From the NCBI GenBank assembly GCA_963779095.1, contig CAVZWU010000026.1:34849-98848 (forward strand): a stretch of 64,000 bases of DNA, given 5' to 3'. This DNA comes from Roseiarcus sp963779095 (lineage in GTDB: Bacteria > Pseudomonadota > Alphaproteobacteria > Rhizobiales > Beijerinckiaceae). Below, one piece after another: positions 31,320 through 41,111 of this stretch (position 1 is its first letter; every line of letters begins with the position of its first letter). Both the position numbers and the translations under genes were made by a program. The notes below the pieces were generated by a model. That model did not search any database and was not told where the DNA came from. It saw only the letters and a list, made by a program, of their open reading frames with translations.

Positions 31320-32414
31320 CTAAACCGGGCAGGAAGCGCGCCTTGGGCGCTCGCCTTTCCCGGTTGGCTGAGCACTGGCCGCCGCCCCGGGCGACGAGGC
31401 GCTCGCCGCTTTGACCTCGGATCGGCTCGCTTCGATATTGTCGAGGAACTGGCGCGCGCTCTCTTTCCAGGTGAAGCGCATGGAATGTTCGCGCGCCTGC
31501 TCGCGCGGAATGGTCAGGGCCTTGAGGCAGGCCGCGCGCAGATCCTCGTCGAGCACGCCTGCTCCGGGGGCGACGACATCGATTGGCCCGGGCACGGGAA
31601 AGGCCGCGACCGGCAAGCCGCTGGCCATAGCCTCGATCATCACGATCCCGAACGTATCGGTGCGCGAGGGGAAGACGAACACGTCCGCGCTCGCATAGAT
31701 GTCGGCCAGCGCTTCGCCCTGCTTGGCGCCGAGAAAATGCGCATGGCGGTAGCGGCGCTCGAGGTGGCGGCGGGCCGGCCCATCGCCGACGATGACGGTC
31801 GAGCCGGGCAGGTCGAGGCTGAGCAGGGCCTCGAGGTTTTTTTCCACCGCCACCCGTCCAACCGACAGGAAGATCGGCCGCGGCAGGTCGAGCGCGCGCT
31901 GTGGCCGAGGGCGGTAGACTGCGTGGTTGACGCCGCGAGTCCAGAGCCTGACCCGAGGGAAGCCGCGCCGGGTGAGGTCGGCGCCGATGGTCGGCGTCGG
32001 CGCCATCACGGCGGCCGAAGGCGCATGAAAATAGCGCAAGCCCGCATAGGTCAGCCGTTCGGGAACGCGGATCCGCGCCGACACATATTCAGGAAAGCGG
32101 GTGTGGTAGCTGGTGGTGAAGACCCGCTTATGCCTGAGGCAATAGCGCCGCGTCAGCCAGCCGATCGGGCCTTCGGTGGCGATATGGATATGGTCGGGCT
32201 TGGCCTCCTCGATGCGCTGGCCGATCCGTCGCCAGGACGGGATCGCGAGGCGAATTTCAGGGTAGGAGGGCAGGGGAGCGCTCCACATGCCCTGCGGAGT
32301 GAGGAAATCGAACGCCACGCCCAATTCGGCCGCCGCCTGAGTCATTCGCTCCAGCGTCGACACCACGCCATTGACTTGGGGCCGCCAGGCGTCGGTCGCG
32401 ATCAGGATGCGCAT
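31320..32414 (-). CDS. Glycosyltransferase family 4 (GT-B)
   Basis: An intact protein of about 364 residues; the ATG at 32414 overlaps the upstream stop (TGATG). The N-terminus MRILIATDAWRPQVNGVVST is the classic GT4 start. The C-terminal half has FLSVGRVAVEKNLEALL, TVIVGDGPARRHLERR and the E-x7-E-like FPSRTDTFGIVMIEAMASGL. It is likely a lipid- or envelope-directed mannosyl- or glucosyltransferase. It is translationally coupled to the lpxH-like gene, a pairing common in Rhizobiales. Confidence 0.87.
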   Translation of the reverse strand: MRILIATDAWRPQVNGVVSTLERMTQAAAELGVAFDFLTPQGMWSAPLPSYPEIRLAIPSWRRIGQRIEEAKPDHIHIATEGPIGWLTRRYCLRHKRVFTTSYHTRFPEYVSARIRVPERLTYAGLRYFHAPSAAVMAPTPTIGADLTRRGFPRVRLWTRGVNHAVYRPRPQRALDLPRPIFLSVGRVAVEKNLEALLSLDLPGSTVIVGDGPARRHLERRYRHAHFLGAKQGEALADIYASADVFVFPSRTDTFGIVMIEAMASGLPVAAFPVPGPIDVVAPGAGVLDEDLRAACLKALTIPREQAREHSMRFTWKESARQFLDNIEASRSEVKAASASSPGAAASAQPTGKGERPRRASCPV

Positions 32415-33256
32415 CAAGCCGCTTCCGCTTGCGCCTCTTCAGCCCCCGCGTCCGGCGCTTCCTCCTCAAAAGACGCGCTTTCTTCAACGCGCGCGACAAG
32501 CTGCAATGGATCCTTCCAGCGCAGCACTTCGAACCGGCCGTCGTAGTGCTCAACCACCAGCGAGCACGATTCGACGAAATCGCCGGTATTGACGTAGATC
32601 ACGCCCTCCATCTCCCGGATGATCGGATGATGGATATGCCCGCAGACCACGCCGTCGACGCCGCGCTTTCTGGCTTCGCTGGCGAGCTCCCGCTCGAATG
32701 AGCCGATGAAATTGACCGCATTCTTGACCTTGAGCTTCGCCCAGGCCGAAAACGACCAATAGGGCAGTCCCAGCCACCGGCGCGCGGCGTTGAAATGAGT
32801 ATTGACGAACAGGGCGAAATCGTAGGCCCAGTCGCCGAAGAAGGCGAGCCATTTCGAATGGCGCACGACGACGTCGAACTCGTCGCCATGAATGATGAGA
32901 TAGCGCTTGCCGTCGGCCGCGGTATGGATCGCCTGGCGCTTGATCTCGATCCCGCCGAAGGTCAGCCCGAAGAACTGGCGGGCGAACTCATCGTGGTTGC
33001 CCGGAACGAACACCATCCGCGCGCCGCGCCGCACCTTGCGCAGCAATTTCTGGACGACGTCGTTGTGCGCCTGGGGCCAGTACCAGCCGGAGCGAAGCCG
33101 CCAGCCGTCGATTATGTCGCCGACCAGATAGATCGTGTCGGCCTCGACATGGCGTAGCATGTCCAGGATGAGATGCGCCTGGCAGCCGCGCGTGCCCAGG
33201 TGCAAATCCGACAGGAACAGCGTCCTGTATCGATGGGTCGAATGGGGTTTAGGCAC
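32414..33256 (-). CDS. UDP-2,3-diacylglucosamine diphosphatase-family metallophosphoesterase
   Basis: An intact protein of about 280 residues. I chose the GTG at 33256 because GGAGG lies 7 nt upstream. The dimetal motifs are FLSDLHLGTRG, VGDIIDGWRL, VPGNHDEFAR, IIHGDEFDVVV and VVCGHIHHPIIREM. It is related to LpxH of lipid A synthesis, but the long insert after the HGDEFD motif marks the separate alphaproteobacterial group whose substrate is less certain. It is the first gene of a two-gene operon with the GT4. Confidence 0.83.
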   Translation of the reverse strand: MPKPHSTHRYRTLFLSDLHLGTRGCQAHLILDMLRHVEADTIYLVGDIIDGWRLRSGWYWPQAHNDVVQKLLRKVRRGARMVFVPGNHDEFARQFFGLTFGGIEIKRQAIHTAADGKRYLIIHGDEFDVVVRHSKWLAFFGDWAYDFALFVNTHFNAARRWLGLPYWSFSAWAKLKVKNAVNFIGSFERELASEARKRGVDGVVCGHIHHPIIREMEGVIYVNTGDFVESCSLVVEHYDGRFEVLRWKDPLQLVARVEESASFEEEAPDAGAEEAQAEAA

Positions 33257-33386
33257 GAGCGGCCTCCTCGCGGGGGCGAACAGACGAGAAATGACTGCGC
33301 AGATTCTCGTGTCGCTTCGATGACGCGATGCACTGGTAGGGCTTATAATTGTCAACCTCAGGAGTGTCGAGAGCGGGGCGTGGGAT

Positions 33387-34167
33387 ATGGACTTGGGAAT
33401 TGCAGGCCGGAAGGCGATCGTGTGCGCGTCAAGCAAAGGCTTGGGCCGCGCCTGCGCGCGGGCGCTGGCGGAAGCCGGATGCGCGGTCGTGCTCAACGGC
33501 CGCGATAAGGAGACCCTGGATGAGACCGCGCGCGAACTGCGGCGAGCGACGGGCGTTGAAGTTCACGAAATCCTGGGCGATCTCGACCATCCGGCGACGC
33601 GCGCGGAACTCATCGCCGCCTGTCCGGACGCCGACATTCTGGTCAATAACAACGGCGGCCCGCCATACAAGAGTTTCGCAGAGATCAGCCGCGAGGATGT
33701 CCTCAAGGGGATCGAGTCGAACATGCTCACCCCGATCGCCCTGGTTCAGGCGCTGGCGCCGGGCATGGCCGAGCGCAAGTTCGGCCGAATCGTCAACATC
33801 ACCTCGGGTTCGGTCCGGGCGCCGATCGCCGGCCTCGACGTGTCGTCGGGCGCGCGCGCCGGACTTGACCGCGTTCCTCGCCTCGGCGGCGAGGCTCTAC
33901 GCGCGCGACAACGTGACGATCAACTCGATCCAGCCCGGATCGTTCGAAACCGACCGGCAGAAATCCGGCCTCGCGCGCGCGGCGGCGCAGCGGAACGTCA
34001 GCGTGGATACGGCGCGCGCCGATTTGAAGGCGCGAATCCCAGCCGCGCGATTCGGCGATCCGGCCGAGTTCGGCGCGCTCTGCGCCTTTCTCGCCAGCGC
34101 GCATGCCGGATTCATCACCGGTCAGAACATCCTCATCGACGGGGGCGCGTTCCCGGGGGCTTTTTGA
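33387..34167 (+). CDS. Atypical short-chain dehydrogenase (FabG-like; frameshifted)
   Basis: The Rossmann motif is IVCASSKGLGRACARALAEA. DILVNNNGGPPYKSF and MAERKFGRIVNITSGSVRAP follow. The frame changes near 33865; the rest has ARLYARDNVTINSIQPGSFE and GFITGQNILIDGGAFPGAF. In the active-site stretch LDVSSGARAGL the usual Tyr-x3-Lys reads Ser-x3-Arg. This is the pattern of the divergent BKR-like SDR subgroup, so normal dehydrogenase chemistry is doubtful. Confidence 0.78.
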
Positions 34168-34325
34168 CAAGGCCGGGGGCCGCTCGCAAGGCGGGTGCGG
34201 CGCCCGCGGATTCCGCCCGAGAGGTGTCCTGCCCGGATTGCGGCGTCCCTTTTGTCTCCGTCGCTCCGCCAACGGCAGGAAGAGTCGCGACCCCAAATGT
34301 CGTCGCCGGCGGAGGGGTTCCCAAT

Positions 34326-34355
34326 TTGACGGTTGTCCGGGCGCCATGGTACGCT
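34326..34355 (+). promoter_or_regulatory. Candidate sigma-70-type promoter of pqqA
   Basis: TTGACG at 34326-34331 and TACGCT at 34350-34355, spaced 18 bp, lie about 60 bp before the pqqA start. Spacing and the -35 element are good and the -10 is moderate. No other gene starts here. Confidence 0.4.
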
Positions 34356-34413
34356 ATGTTGGGTCTAAGCTTCCGCCAGAAGGGGGCCCAAGACCAGCAA
34401 AAGGAAGAACGCC

Positions 34414-34491
34414 ATGGCATGGTCCACCCCCGAAGTTCGTGAGGTCTGTGTCGGCATGGAAGTGACGAGCTACCTGTCGGCGCAAATGTGA
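34414..34491 (+). CDS. pqqA: Coenzyme PQQ precursor peptide PqqA
   Basis: A 25-residue peptide, MAWSTPEVREV followed by CVGMEVTSYLSAQM. It matches rhizobial and methylotroph PqqA. The Glu16-x3-Tyr20 pair (EVTSY) is the Glu/Tyr that PqqE crosslinks to form PQQ. AAGGAAG lies 7 nt upstream of the ATG. No pqqB, pqqC, pqqD or pqqE is present in the window. An IS1595 element begins 42 bp downstream, and beyond it lie minus-strand genes for a cytochrome c and a PQQ-type dehydrogenase. Confidence 0.9.
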   Translation: MAWSTPEVREVCVGMEVTSYLSAQM

Positions 34492-34533
34492 CTCTCGGCG
34501 CCGCCGGCTTGGCGCGGGCGGCGTCAATCGACC

Positions 34534-35626
34534 CGTGCCTATCCGGTTGACTCAGACACCCACTAGGGCTAGTAGCCGCAGTTATGGCGGCTTTGGACAT
34601 TCACCAGCGGGACGATCTGGCTTTTCCCCAATCGCTCCCCGAATTTCAGAAGCTGTTTCCTAATGACGCGGCGTGTGCTGTCTATCTTGGGCGCGCGCGT
34701 TGGCCTGACGGTTTTGTCTGCTCGCATTGCGGCGTGATTGGTGAACCCTTCCGCATTGCAACCCGACCCGGTGTTCTGGAATGCCGCGCGTGTCGACGCC
34801 AAACCGGCCTCTTGGCCGGCACGGTCATGGAGCGCAGTCATACGCCGCTTAGCGTCTGGTTCTGGGCCGCGTATCTCGTCGCCAGCCAGACGCCGGGCAT
34901 GTCGGCGGTTCAGTTTCAGCGGCAACTTGGGCTGACACGATACGAAACTGCGTTTGGCATCCTTCACAAACTGCGCGCCGGCATGGTGCGGCCGGACCAG
35001 GATCGTATCGGTGGTCGGGCGAAAGAGCATGTCGAGGTCGATGAGACCTGGGTCGGTGGAAGGACGCGCGGCGATGGCCGAGGCATCCACCACAAAACAT
35101 TGGTGTCCGCCGCTGTCGAGGTTCGCCATCGCAAGCCGGGGACGGCGCAAGACAAGCGCAGGGACGGTCGCTATGCCGGTCGTGTGCGATTGGCCATCGT
35201 CGCCGACCGCAGCGCCGATTCCTTGTGCGGCTTTGTCGAGAACGCCGTCATGCCAGCCTCGCTGATCGTCACCGACGATTGGAGCGGCTACGTCAGCTTG
35301 CGTAAGCGGGGCTACGACCATCATCCGATTGCCGAAAGCGGCGATCCCGAAATTGCCGAACAGTTCATGCCGATGATTCATCTCGTCTTCTCCAATTTGA
35401 AGACCTGGCTCAACGGCATCCACCACGGCGTGAGCGCCAAGCATCTACAAGCTTACCTCAACGAATTCACGTTCCGCTTCAACCGGCGCTTCTACCCGTT
35501 CAACGCCTTCCGCTCGCTGCTCGGCATCGCGGGCGACGTCGAGGCGCCAACCTATGCCCAGCTTTAATTCGGGAGAATGGGTCCACCCTACATATGGTGG
35601 GTGTCTGCCTTAACCGGATAGGCACG
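34534..35626 (+). mobile_element. IS1595-family insertion sequence, complete with ends
   Basis: The terminal inverted repeats are cgtgcctatccggtt at 34534-34548 and aaccggataggcacg at 35612-35626, continuing imperfectly to about 29 bp. They are flanked by AATCGACC at 34526-34533 and AATTGACC at 35627-35634, an 8-bp duplication with one mismatch, as expected for IS1595. It inserted just downstream of pqqA. Confidence 0.85.
34584..35567 (+). CDS. IS1595-family transposase
   Basis: An intact 327-residue protein. It has an N-terminal zinc ribbon (FVCSHCGVIG and LECRACRRQTGLLAGTVM) and then a DDE-type domain with HVEVDETWVGGR (first Asp), SLIVTDDWSGYVSL (second Asp) and a C-terminal LNGIHHGVSAKHLQAYLNEF carrying the Asn/His triad form of this family. 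The complete frame, intact inverted repeats and near-perfect target duplication make this a potentially active copy. Confidence 0.9.
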   Translation: MAALDIHQRDDLAFPQSLPEFQKLFPNDAACAVYLGRARWPDGFVCSHCGVIGEPFRIATRPGVLECRACRRQTGLLAGTVMERSHTPLSVWFWAAYLVASQTPGMSAVQFQRQLGLTRYETAFGILHKLRAGMVRPDQDRIGGRAKEHVEVDETWVGGRTRGDGRGIHHKTLVSAAVEVRHRKPGTAQDKRRDGRYAGRVRLAIVADRSADSLCGFVENAVMPASLIVTDDWSGYVSLRKRGYDHHPIAESGDPEIAEQFMPMIHLVFSNLKTWLNGIHHGVSAKHLQAYLNEFTFRFNRRFYPFNAFRSLLGIAGDVEAPTYAQL

Positions 35627-35704
35627 AATTGACCTTCACCGCATCCGTGGCGCGGGCAGGTCCGCCGGCGGGTCTTAGTCCGCGCCGAAGGGTAGTGGAC
35701 CGGT

Positions 35705-36075
35705 CTATTGGGCGGGCGTCTTGCCCACCGAGATCTCGATCCCCGAATAATACGCCGCCAGATTTTCGATATCGGCGTCCGAGAGCATCTGGACTGACGA
35801 TCGACATCATCTCATTCTTGCGCTCTCCGGACTTGAAAGCCGTCAATTGCTCGATCAGGTAGCTCTGGTTCTGCCCGGCGAGGTTCGGCGCCTCGGGGAT
35901 TTTCGCCAGTCCGTCGAGGCCGTGGCAGACCGCGCAGGTCGGATTCGGCCTTCGCGCGTCCCGCCTTTGCGTCTTGCGCCTCGGCCCGATCCTGGACCGC
36001 GAGGGAACATGGCAGACACGCGCCGAGCGAAACCGCTTTCGCCAGGCCGCAGACGAAACCGCATAAGTCCTCCAC
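35705..36075 (-). CDS. Class I cytochrome c (two frame changes)
   Basis: The ATG at 36075 opens a secretory leader (CGFVCGLAKAVSLGACLPCS). After KAGRAKAESD the frame changes near 35945 to reveal the haem site PTCAVCHGLDGLAKIPEAPN (CxxCH). LAGQNQSYLIEQLTAFKSGE and EMMSIV follow. A second change near 35795 leads to MLSDADIENLAAYYSGIEIS and the stop at 35705. It is probably the periplasmic electron acceptor for the PQQ dehydrogenase encoded immediately upstream on the same strand. Confidence 0.8.
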
Positions 36076-36142
36076 GGCGACTCGAACGAAAAAGGACAGC
36101 TCCCGCCGAACGCGGAGCTGTCCTCTCCTTCAAAGCGTTGGC

Positions 36143-37408
36143 TTACTTGCCGTCGTACCAGATGCGATAGATGGCGCCGACGAGATCGTCGGACACCAGC
36201 AGCGAGCCGTCCCAGTATTGCTGCACATCGACCGGGCGGCCAAGGTAGTGCCCGTTGTCGTTCCAGCCTTCCGCGAACGGAATCGACGGCCCCGCGACGT
36301 GCCCGTCAGGCTTGAGGAACGTCACCATGACGCGGGCGCCAACCGGGACCGTCCGGTTCCACGAGCCGTGCTGGGTCGAGAAGATCGCGCCCTTGTACTT
36401 CGCCGGGAACATGTCGCCGGTGTAGAAGGAAAGGCCGAGGTCGGCCGCGTGCGCGACCTGCTCGACTTCCGGAAACACGATGTCGGCCGGCGGCGTCTCG
36501 GTCTTGTATTCGTTGGTCCGCGTGTGCCCGCCGCCATACCAGGGGAAGCCGAAGTTCTCGCCGATCTTGTCGATGCGGTTCATCTCGCCCGGCGGAATGT
36601 CGTCGCCCATGCCGTCGACCTGGTTGTCGTTACTCCAAAGAGACTTGTCCTTCGGGATTGAAGTCCATGCCGACGGGATTGCGCAGACCGGTGGCGTACA
36701 CCTCGCGGTCCGTGCCGTCCTGGTTCATGCGAATGATGCCGCCCATCCCGACCTTCTTGTAGAGATCAACCTTGTTCTTCGGCGGGACGTTGTAGGGCTG
36801 TCCGAGCTGGATGTAGAGCTTATTGTCGGGGCCGACGCGGCATTCGCGCGCGGTGTGATTGAAGCTCTCTTCCGATTTCGGGATCAGCTCTCCCTCCGGC
36901 ACGACCTCGCTCACTCCGACGTCCTGTCCCTCATAGAAAAATTCGGCCGCCGGGTATTGCAGGACGCGGTTCTGCTCGACGACATAGAGGAATCCGTCCC
37001 TCGAGAAGCAGGGGCCATTCGGCAGCCTTTTCGTGATTGTCGGGGCGAACTCCTTGACCTCCACGCCGCCTTCTGCGCCCGCGCGCGAGCGGTCGGTCAC
37101 TGCCCAGATCTTGGTCTTGCGCGTGCCGACGAAGGTCACGACGCCCTGCGGGCCGACCGCCATATGGCGCGCGTCGGGGACAAGAGCGTAAAGCTCGATA
37201 TGGAACCCGGACGGCAGTTTGATTTTGTCTTTGAGGATCTGCCTGACGGCGTCCGCCTTCGGCCCCTCCTGTGGCACGGTCGGCCAATCAATCGGCGACG
37301 TGATGTGCCACGCTTCCAGCGTTTGCAGATTGTTTTCGGCCCGCGCGCCGCCGAGCCCGACCGCAAGCGGCGGTCAGCGCTACGGCCGAAGCGATGTGAA
37401 GGTTTCAT
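36143..37408 (-). CDS. PQQ-dependent sorbosone/glucose dehydrogenase-type protein (frameshifted)
   Basis: A beta-propeller of the GSDH/sorbosone dehydrogenase family. AAGGAG precedes the ATG at 37408. The leader region has at least one frame change (37310-37370). The mature part begins near VPQEGPKADAVRQILKDKIK, then LPSGFHIELYALVPDARHMA, VGPDNKLYIQLGQPYNVPP and IRMNQDGTDREVYATGLRNP. A change near 36640 precedes GMGDDIPPGEMNRIDKIGEN, FSTQHGSWNRTVPVGARVMV and the end VSDDLVGAIYRIWYDGK. It would oxidise an aldose or sorbosone-like substrate in the periplasm and pass electrons to the cytochrome c downstream. Confidence 0.83.
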
Positions 37409-37776
37409 TCGATTCTCCTTGGTTCCTCGTGTGATAAAGGTCTCTTCTACGTCGCGCCGAGCGCTGCCGGAGCGCCGCCTGCTTTTGGCATCCCAGCGTC
37501 AATTCCGCCGTCGACATCGTTTCGTGCCCCTGCTGTCCTCCTACCTGATCAGCGCGCCTCGCGAGGCTGCAAGGAGGTGAACTCGCCTTGGCGCAGGCCT
37601 TTGCGCAAATCGCTGGCACTTGCGCTGCTCCTGCTTCCATGCCTCGACGCCCCTTTTTGACGACCAAAATCAAAATACCCGAACAAAGTGCGCGCCAAGA
37701 GACTCGATAACATTTTCCGCATCGTGGAAATAAGCGTCCCAGGCTGCGAAAGTGCAACTCGTCTTTGGCGTATCGC
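37409..37776. other. Intergenic region upstream of the PQQ dehydrogenase
   Basis: Apart from the AAGGAG ribosome-binding site at about 37416-37421 for the minus-strand dehydrogenase, I see no gene or clear promoter. The open frames crossing it have no family resemblance. Confidence 0.4.
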
Positions 37777-38596
37777 CTACCTGGGCTTGCGCCACTCGGG
37801 CAACGCGCCGCCGAACTGCGCCGTGATTTCGTCGGCCTTTCGTCGCACGAGTTCGCCGAGATGGGTGATCCGGTCGCTCGAGATGCGCGCGGTCGGCCCC
37901 GATATCGAGATTGCAGCCATCGACTCGCCGAACTCATCGAACACGAGCCCCGCCACGCAGCGAAGCCCAAACGCATGTTCTTCGTCGTCGATGGCGAAAC
38001 CGCGCGCGCGCGTTAGGGCGAGTTCGTGACGAAGCGCTGTCCTATTGACGATGGTATTTTCGGTCAGCCGCCGCATGGCCTGGCGTTCAATCGCCTTGGC
38101 GAGGTCATCGCCTGACGCAGCGCAGAGGAGCGCCTTGCCGACGCTTGAGCAATAAAGAGGCACGCGGGCGCCGGGCCGGGCGAAGGCGCGCATCATCTGG
38201 CGGCACTCGACTTGCGCCAGATAGACCGCCTCGTGTTCGTCCTCGATCGCGAGATTCACGGTTTCCGTGCTCTCGTTCATCAGGGCCCGCATATAGGGGC
38301 GGGCGATGCCGACCAGATTGCGCGTCCTCAGGAAGGCGGCGCCGGTCATGAACGCCTGCACCCCCACTGACCAGAGCCGACGCTCGTGATCGAAATGCAC
38401 GTAGCGCTCCTGCTCCAAGGTCGTGAGCAGCCGGTGAGCGGTCGATAGCGGCAGTCCCATGCATTCCGCGATATGGGTGAGCGTCATGCCGTCTTCGGCC
38501 GAGGCGAGCTGGTTGATGACGCCCAACGCGCGGACCAGAGACTGAACATGGTCGGATCGCGTCCCCGGCGGCTGCGAACGACCTCCGCATCTCCAA
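37777..38596 (-). CDS. IclR-family transcriptional regulator
   Basis: The winged-helix domain reads VQSLVRALGVINQLASAEDG, MTLTHIAECMGLPLSTAHRL and LLTTLEQERYVHFDHERRLW. The IclR effector domain follows with MNESTETVNLAIEDEHEAVY, YCSSVGKALLCAA and FGESMAAISISGPTARISSD. The frame is intact from about 38565 to the stop. I place the start at the ATG at 38596, which needs one base change to join; a TTG at 38526 would lose part of the first helix. It may control the PQQ dehydrogenase downstream (inference). Confidence 0.8.
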
Positions 38597-38789
38597 AACC
38601 GCGCCGCCGCCTCGGCAGACGGGCCTTGCCCGGCGCTTTCAAGTCATTCTCCGATCCAGGCTGTCATAAGATACGGGGCGTCAGGCGCGGGATTTTCGCA
38701 GGTGTCGAGCGCAGTCCGAGAAAACGAACAAAACTGTACGATAATTAGGACGAACTCGTCTATGATAGGCGCAAATTTCGAGGCGCGTC

Positions 38790-39408
38790 ATGGGTGTTGA
38801 AGGCAAGGACAGGGCCAAGGTTCTCGAAGCCGGCGCGGCTTCGCTCTCCAACCAGCTCGGGCAGGCGGTGCTCAAGCTGCGCAAGGGCTACGGACTGTCG
38901 CTTGCCGACCTGTCGCAACATTCGGGCGTCGCCAAGTCGATCATCTCGCAGATCGAGCGCAACGAGACCAATCCGACGCTGACCACGATCTGGCGCCTCG
39001 CCCACGCGCTCGACGTGTCGATCGAATCGATGCTGCGGGGTGCCGACGAGGGGCCGTTCATCGAGCATCTGAGCCGAGGAGCCACGCCGATCCTTGTCTC
39101 CGACGACGGACTATGCCGTCTTGCCGTGATCGGGTGGCTGAAAACCGTTGACTGGCTGCAATGGTACGATTTTCAGGCCGATCCGGGCGGCGTGCTCGAA
39201 TCGACCGCCCATCTGCGCGGCTCGGTCGAGTGTCTGTCGGTTTTGGACGGCGAGCTCGAGGTCAACGTCGGCGACGCCACCGGGACGGCTTGCTGCGGGC
39301 GAGACCCTGCGCTACCGCTGCGATATGCCTCATCGCATCCGCAACCTCAGCGGGAAGCCGGCGCACGCCACGATGGTCTGCATCCTCAAGGCGGCGATGA
39401 TGGACTGA
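38790..39408 (+). CDS. XRE-family regulator with C-terminal cupin domain (frameshifted)
   Basis: The HTH at about residues 25-80 reads VLKLRKGYGLSLADLSQHSG, VAKSIISQIERNETNPTLTT and IWRLAHALDVSIESML. A small-molecule-binding cupin follows (VDWLQWYDFQADPGGVLEST, SVECLSVLDGELEVNVGDAT). The frame changes near 39290 and continues RLAAGETLRYRCDMPHRIRN to KAAMMD. It is divergent from the IclR gene across 193 bp, which includes AT-rich sequence (tgtacgataattaggac) suitable for promoters. Confidence 0.83.
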
Positions 39409-39978
39409 GGCCGTTTGCAGCCGTCCTCAGTGGAGCGAAGAGCACAGCTGTCATGCGGAATTAACGAATTGGGCGCCATGACTCGACTGCGGCGCCCTGC
39501 AAACTGAATCGGGGGTTGCCTCTCCTGCGAGAATCGCTCGCCGCGCCGCGTCGCTGATTCCGGCTCCCTTTGTGCCCGGTCCCTTCGCCCCGTCCCGTAT
39601 TGGGGCAGATGGCCTCAGCCGAAGGGACGCTTTGGCGCAAGACTTGACGCCGGACGGCCCCGTCGACAAGGCTGCGCACCGCGGCCGGGTTGCCAAAGTG
39701 ATTCGGCAAGCGACTGATTCGCTGAGGCTTTGCGCTCCTGGAGCGGGCGGGAAAGGAGAGGTTCCAAGACGACGCGACGATCCTGAAGGCTCGTGCGGTG
39801 GTCCGCAAAAAAATTCGACTCGCTTTGTCTGCGAATCTGAGTCCGTCTAAGGGGGTCTCCGATTCGTACTGGGTTTGTTGTCGCCCTGATCCTGGTGCGG
39901 GTGGGCGACGGGTCCTCTTTGCTCGACAGTCGGTGGGCGGCGCGATATGAGCGCCTTTCTGCTTGGCCGGAGCGCTTG
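39409..39978. other. Intergenic region without a supported gene
   Basis: 570 bp between the cupin regulator and the MCE operon. Open frames on both strands lack family resemblance, initiation signals and Shine-Dalgarno sequences. I see no repeat or strong hairpin. Confidence 0.4.
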
Positions 39979-41111
39979 GTGAGCACGACGCCTTCCGTAA
40001 CTCGAGAGGATGGTCCGGACGGGGTCGTGCTGTCATTGGCTGGGGAGTGGATCGTAAGCGCGGGACGCGATCTCGAGGCGGCGGGGGCTTCGCTCGCGTC
40101 CTCGCATGAGAGCGGGAAACGCGTGATCCTCGATCTCGCCGCCCTTCAGCGGATGGACACTGCTGGGGCGTGGTTCATCGACCGCGCTCGGGACGAGCTC
40201 GCGGCCGGTGGCGCGACGGTCTCCTATCGCGGCGAGCGGCCCGAACATGATCTCCTGCTCAGGGAAGCTGGCTACCATCCGCCCGAAGCGTCCGCGCGCG
40301 TTCCCCCGGCGCATACGGTCGCGCTGCTTTCGGCCATCGGTGAGACGGTCGCCGAATCTGGCGTGGATTTCATCGACATCGTCGACTACCTCGGCGAAGT
40401 CGTCGCGATGTTCTTACGCTTGGCGCTACAGCCATTGCGCTGGCGCTGGACAGCCATGGTGTATCACCTTGAGATGTACGGGCTGCGCAGCGTGCCGATC
40501 ATCGTGCTGATCAACTTTTTGGTCGGCGCGATCGTCACCCAGCAAGGCATCTTCCAACTCAACCGCTTCGGCGCCGCGGACTATGCGGTCAATCTCGTGG
40601 CCGTCTTGGGTTTGCGCGAACTCGGCGTACTGATGACCTCGATCATGATCGCGGGGCGCACCGGATCGTCGATCACGGCCGAAATCGGCTCGATGAAGAT
40701 GCGCGAGGAAATTGACGCGCTCAAGGTGATGGCGCTCGATCCGCTGGAAGTGCTGATCATTCCGCGACTGGTGGCGTTGATCTTGCCTTGCCGGTTTTGA
40801 CGTTCCTTGCCGACCTGGCTCAACTCGGGGGAGGCCTGCTCGTGAGTTGGGCCTACGCCGGGATGACGCCGGTAGTTTATCTCACGCGCGTTCAGAGCGC
40901 GATCTGGACCCAGACCTTCGTGGTCGGCCTCATCAAGGCGCCGTTCATGGCGATCGTGATCGGCCTTATCGCCGCCACGGAAGGCATGGAGGTGCGGGGA
41001 TCGGCCGAGTCCCTCGGCCGCTGCGTCACCTCGTCGGTGGTCAAATCGATCTTCATGGTCATCGTCCTGGACGGGTTGTTTGCAATGTTCTTTGCGACGG
41101 TGAACTATTGA
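39979..41111 (+). CDS. mlaE: MlaE-type ABC permease with N-terminal STAS domain (frameshifted)
   Basis: An inner-membrane permease of an MCE lipid transporter. I chose GTG at 39979 (CGGAGCG upstream). The STAS domain at about residues 5-100 has VILDLAALQRMDTAGAWFID. The permease has YGLRSVPIIVLINFLVGAIV, VLGLRELGVLMTSIMIAGRT, GSSITAEIGSMKMREEIDAL and LDPLEVLIIPRLVALI. The frame changes near 40790 and continues PVLTFLADLAQLGGGLLVSW to GLFAMFFATVNY. It overlaps mlaF by 4 nt. Confidence 0.87.

Noticed and set aside
37612..37628. TGGCAC-N5-CTGC resembling a sigma-54 promoter on the plus strand
   Set aside because: No plus-strand gene follows; the downstream gene is on the minus strand, and the -12 element is imperfect.
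39461..40036. 191-codon minus-strand frame between the cupin regulator and the MCE operon
   Set aside because: No initiation signal, Arg/Pro/Ser-rich composition and overlap with the start of the MlaE-type gene.
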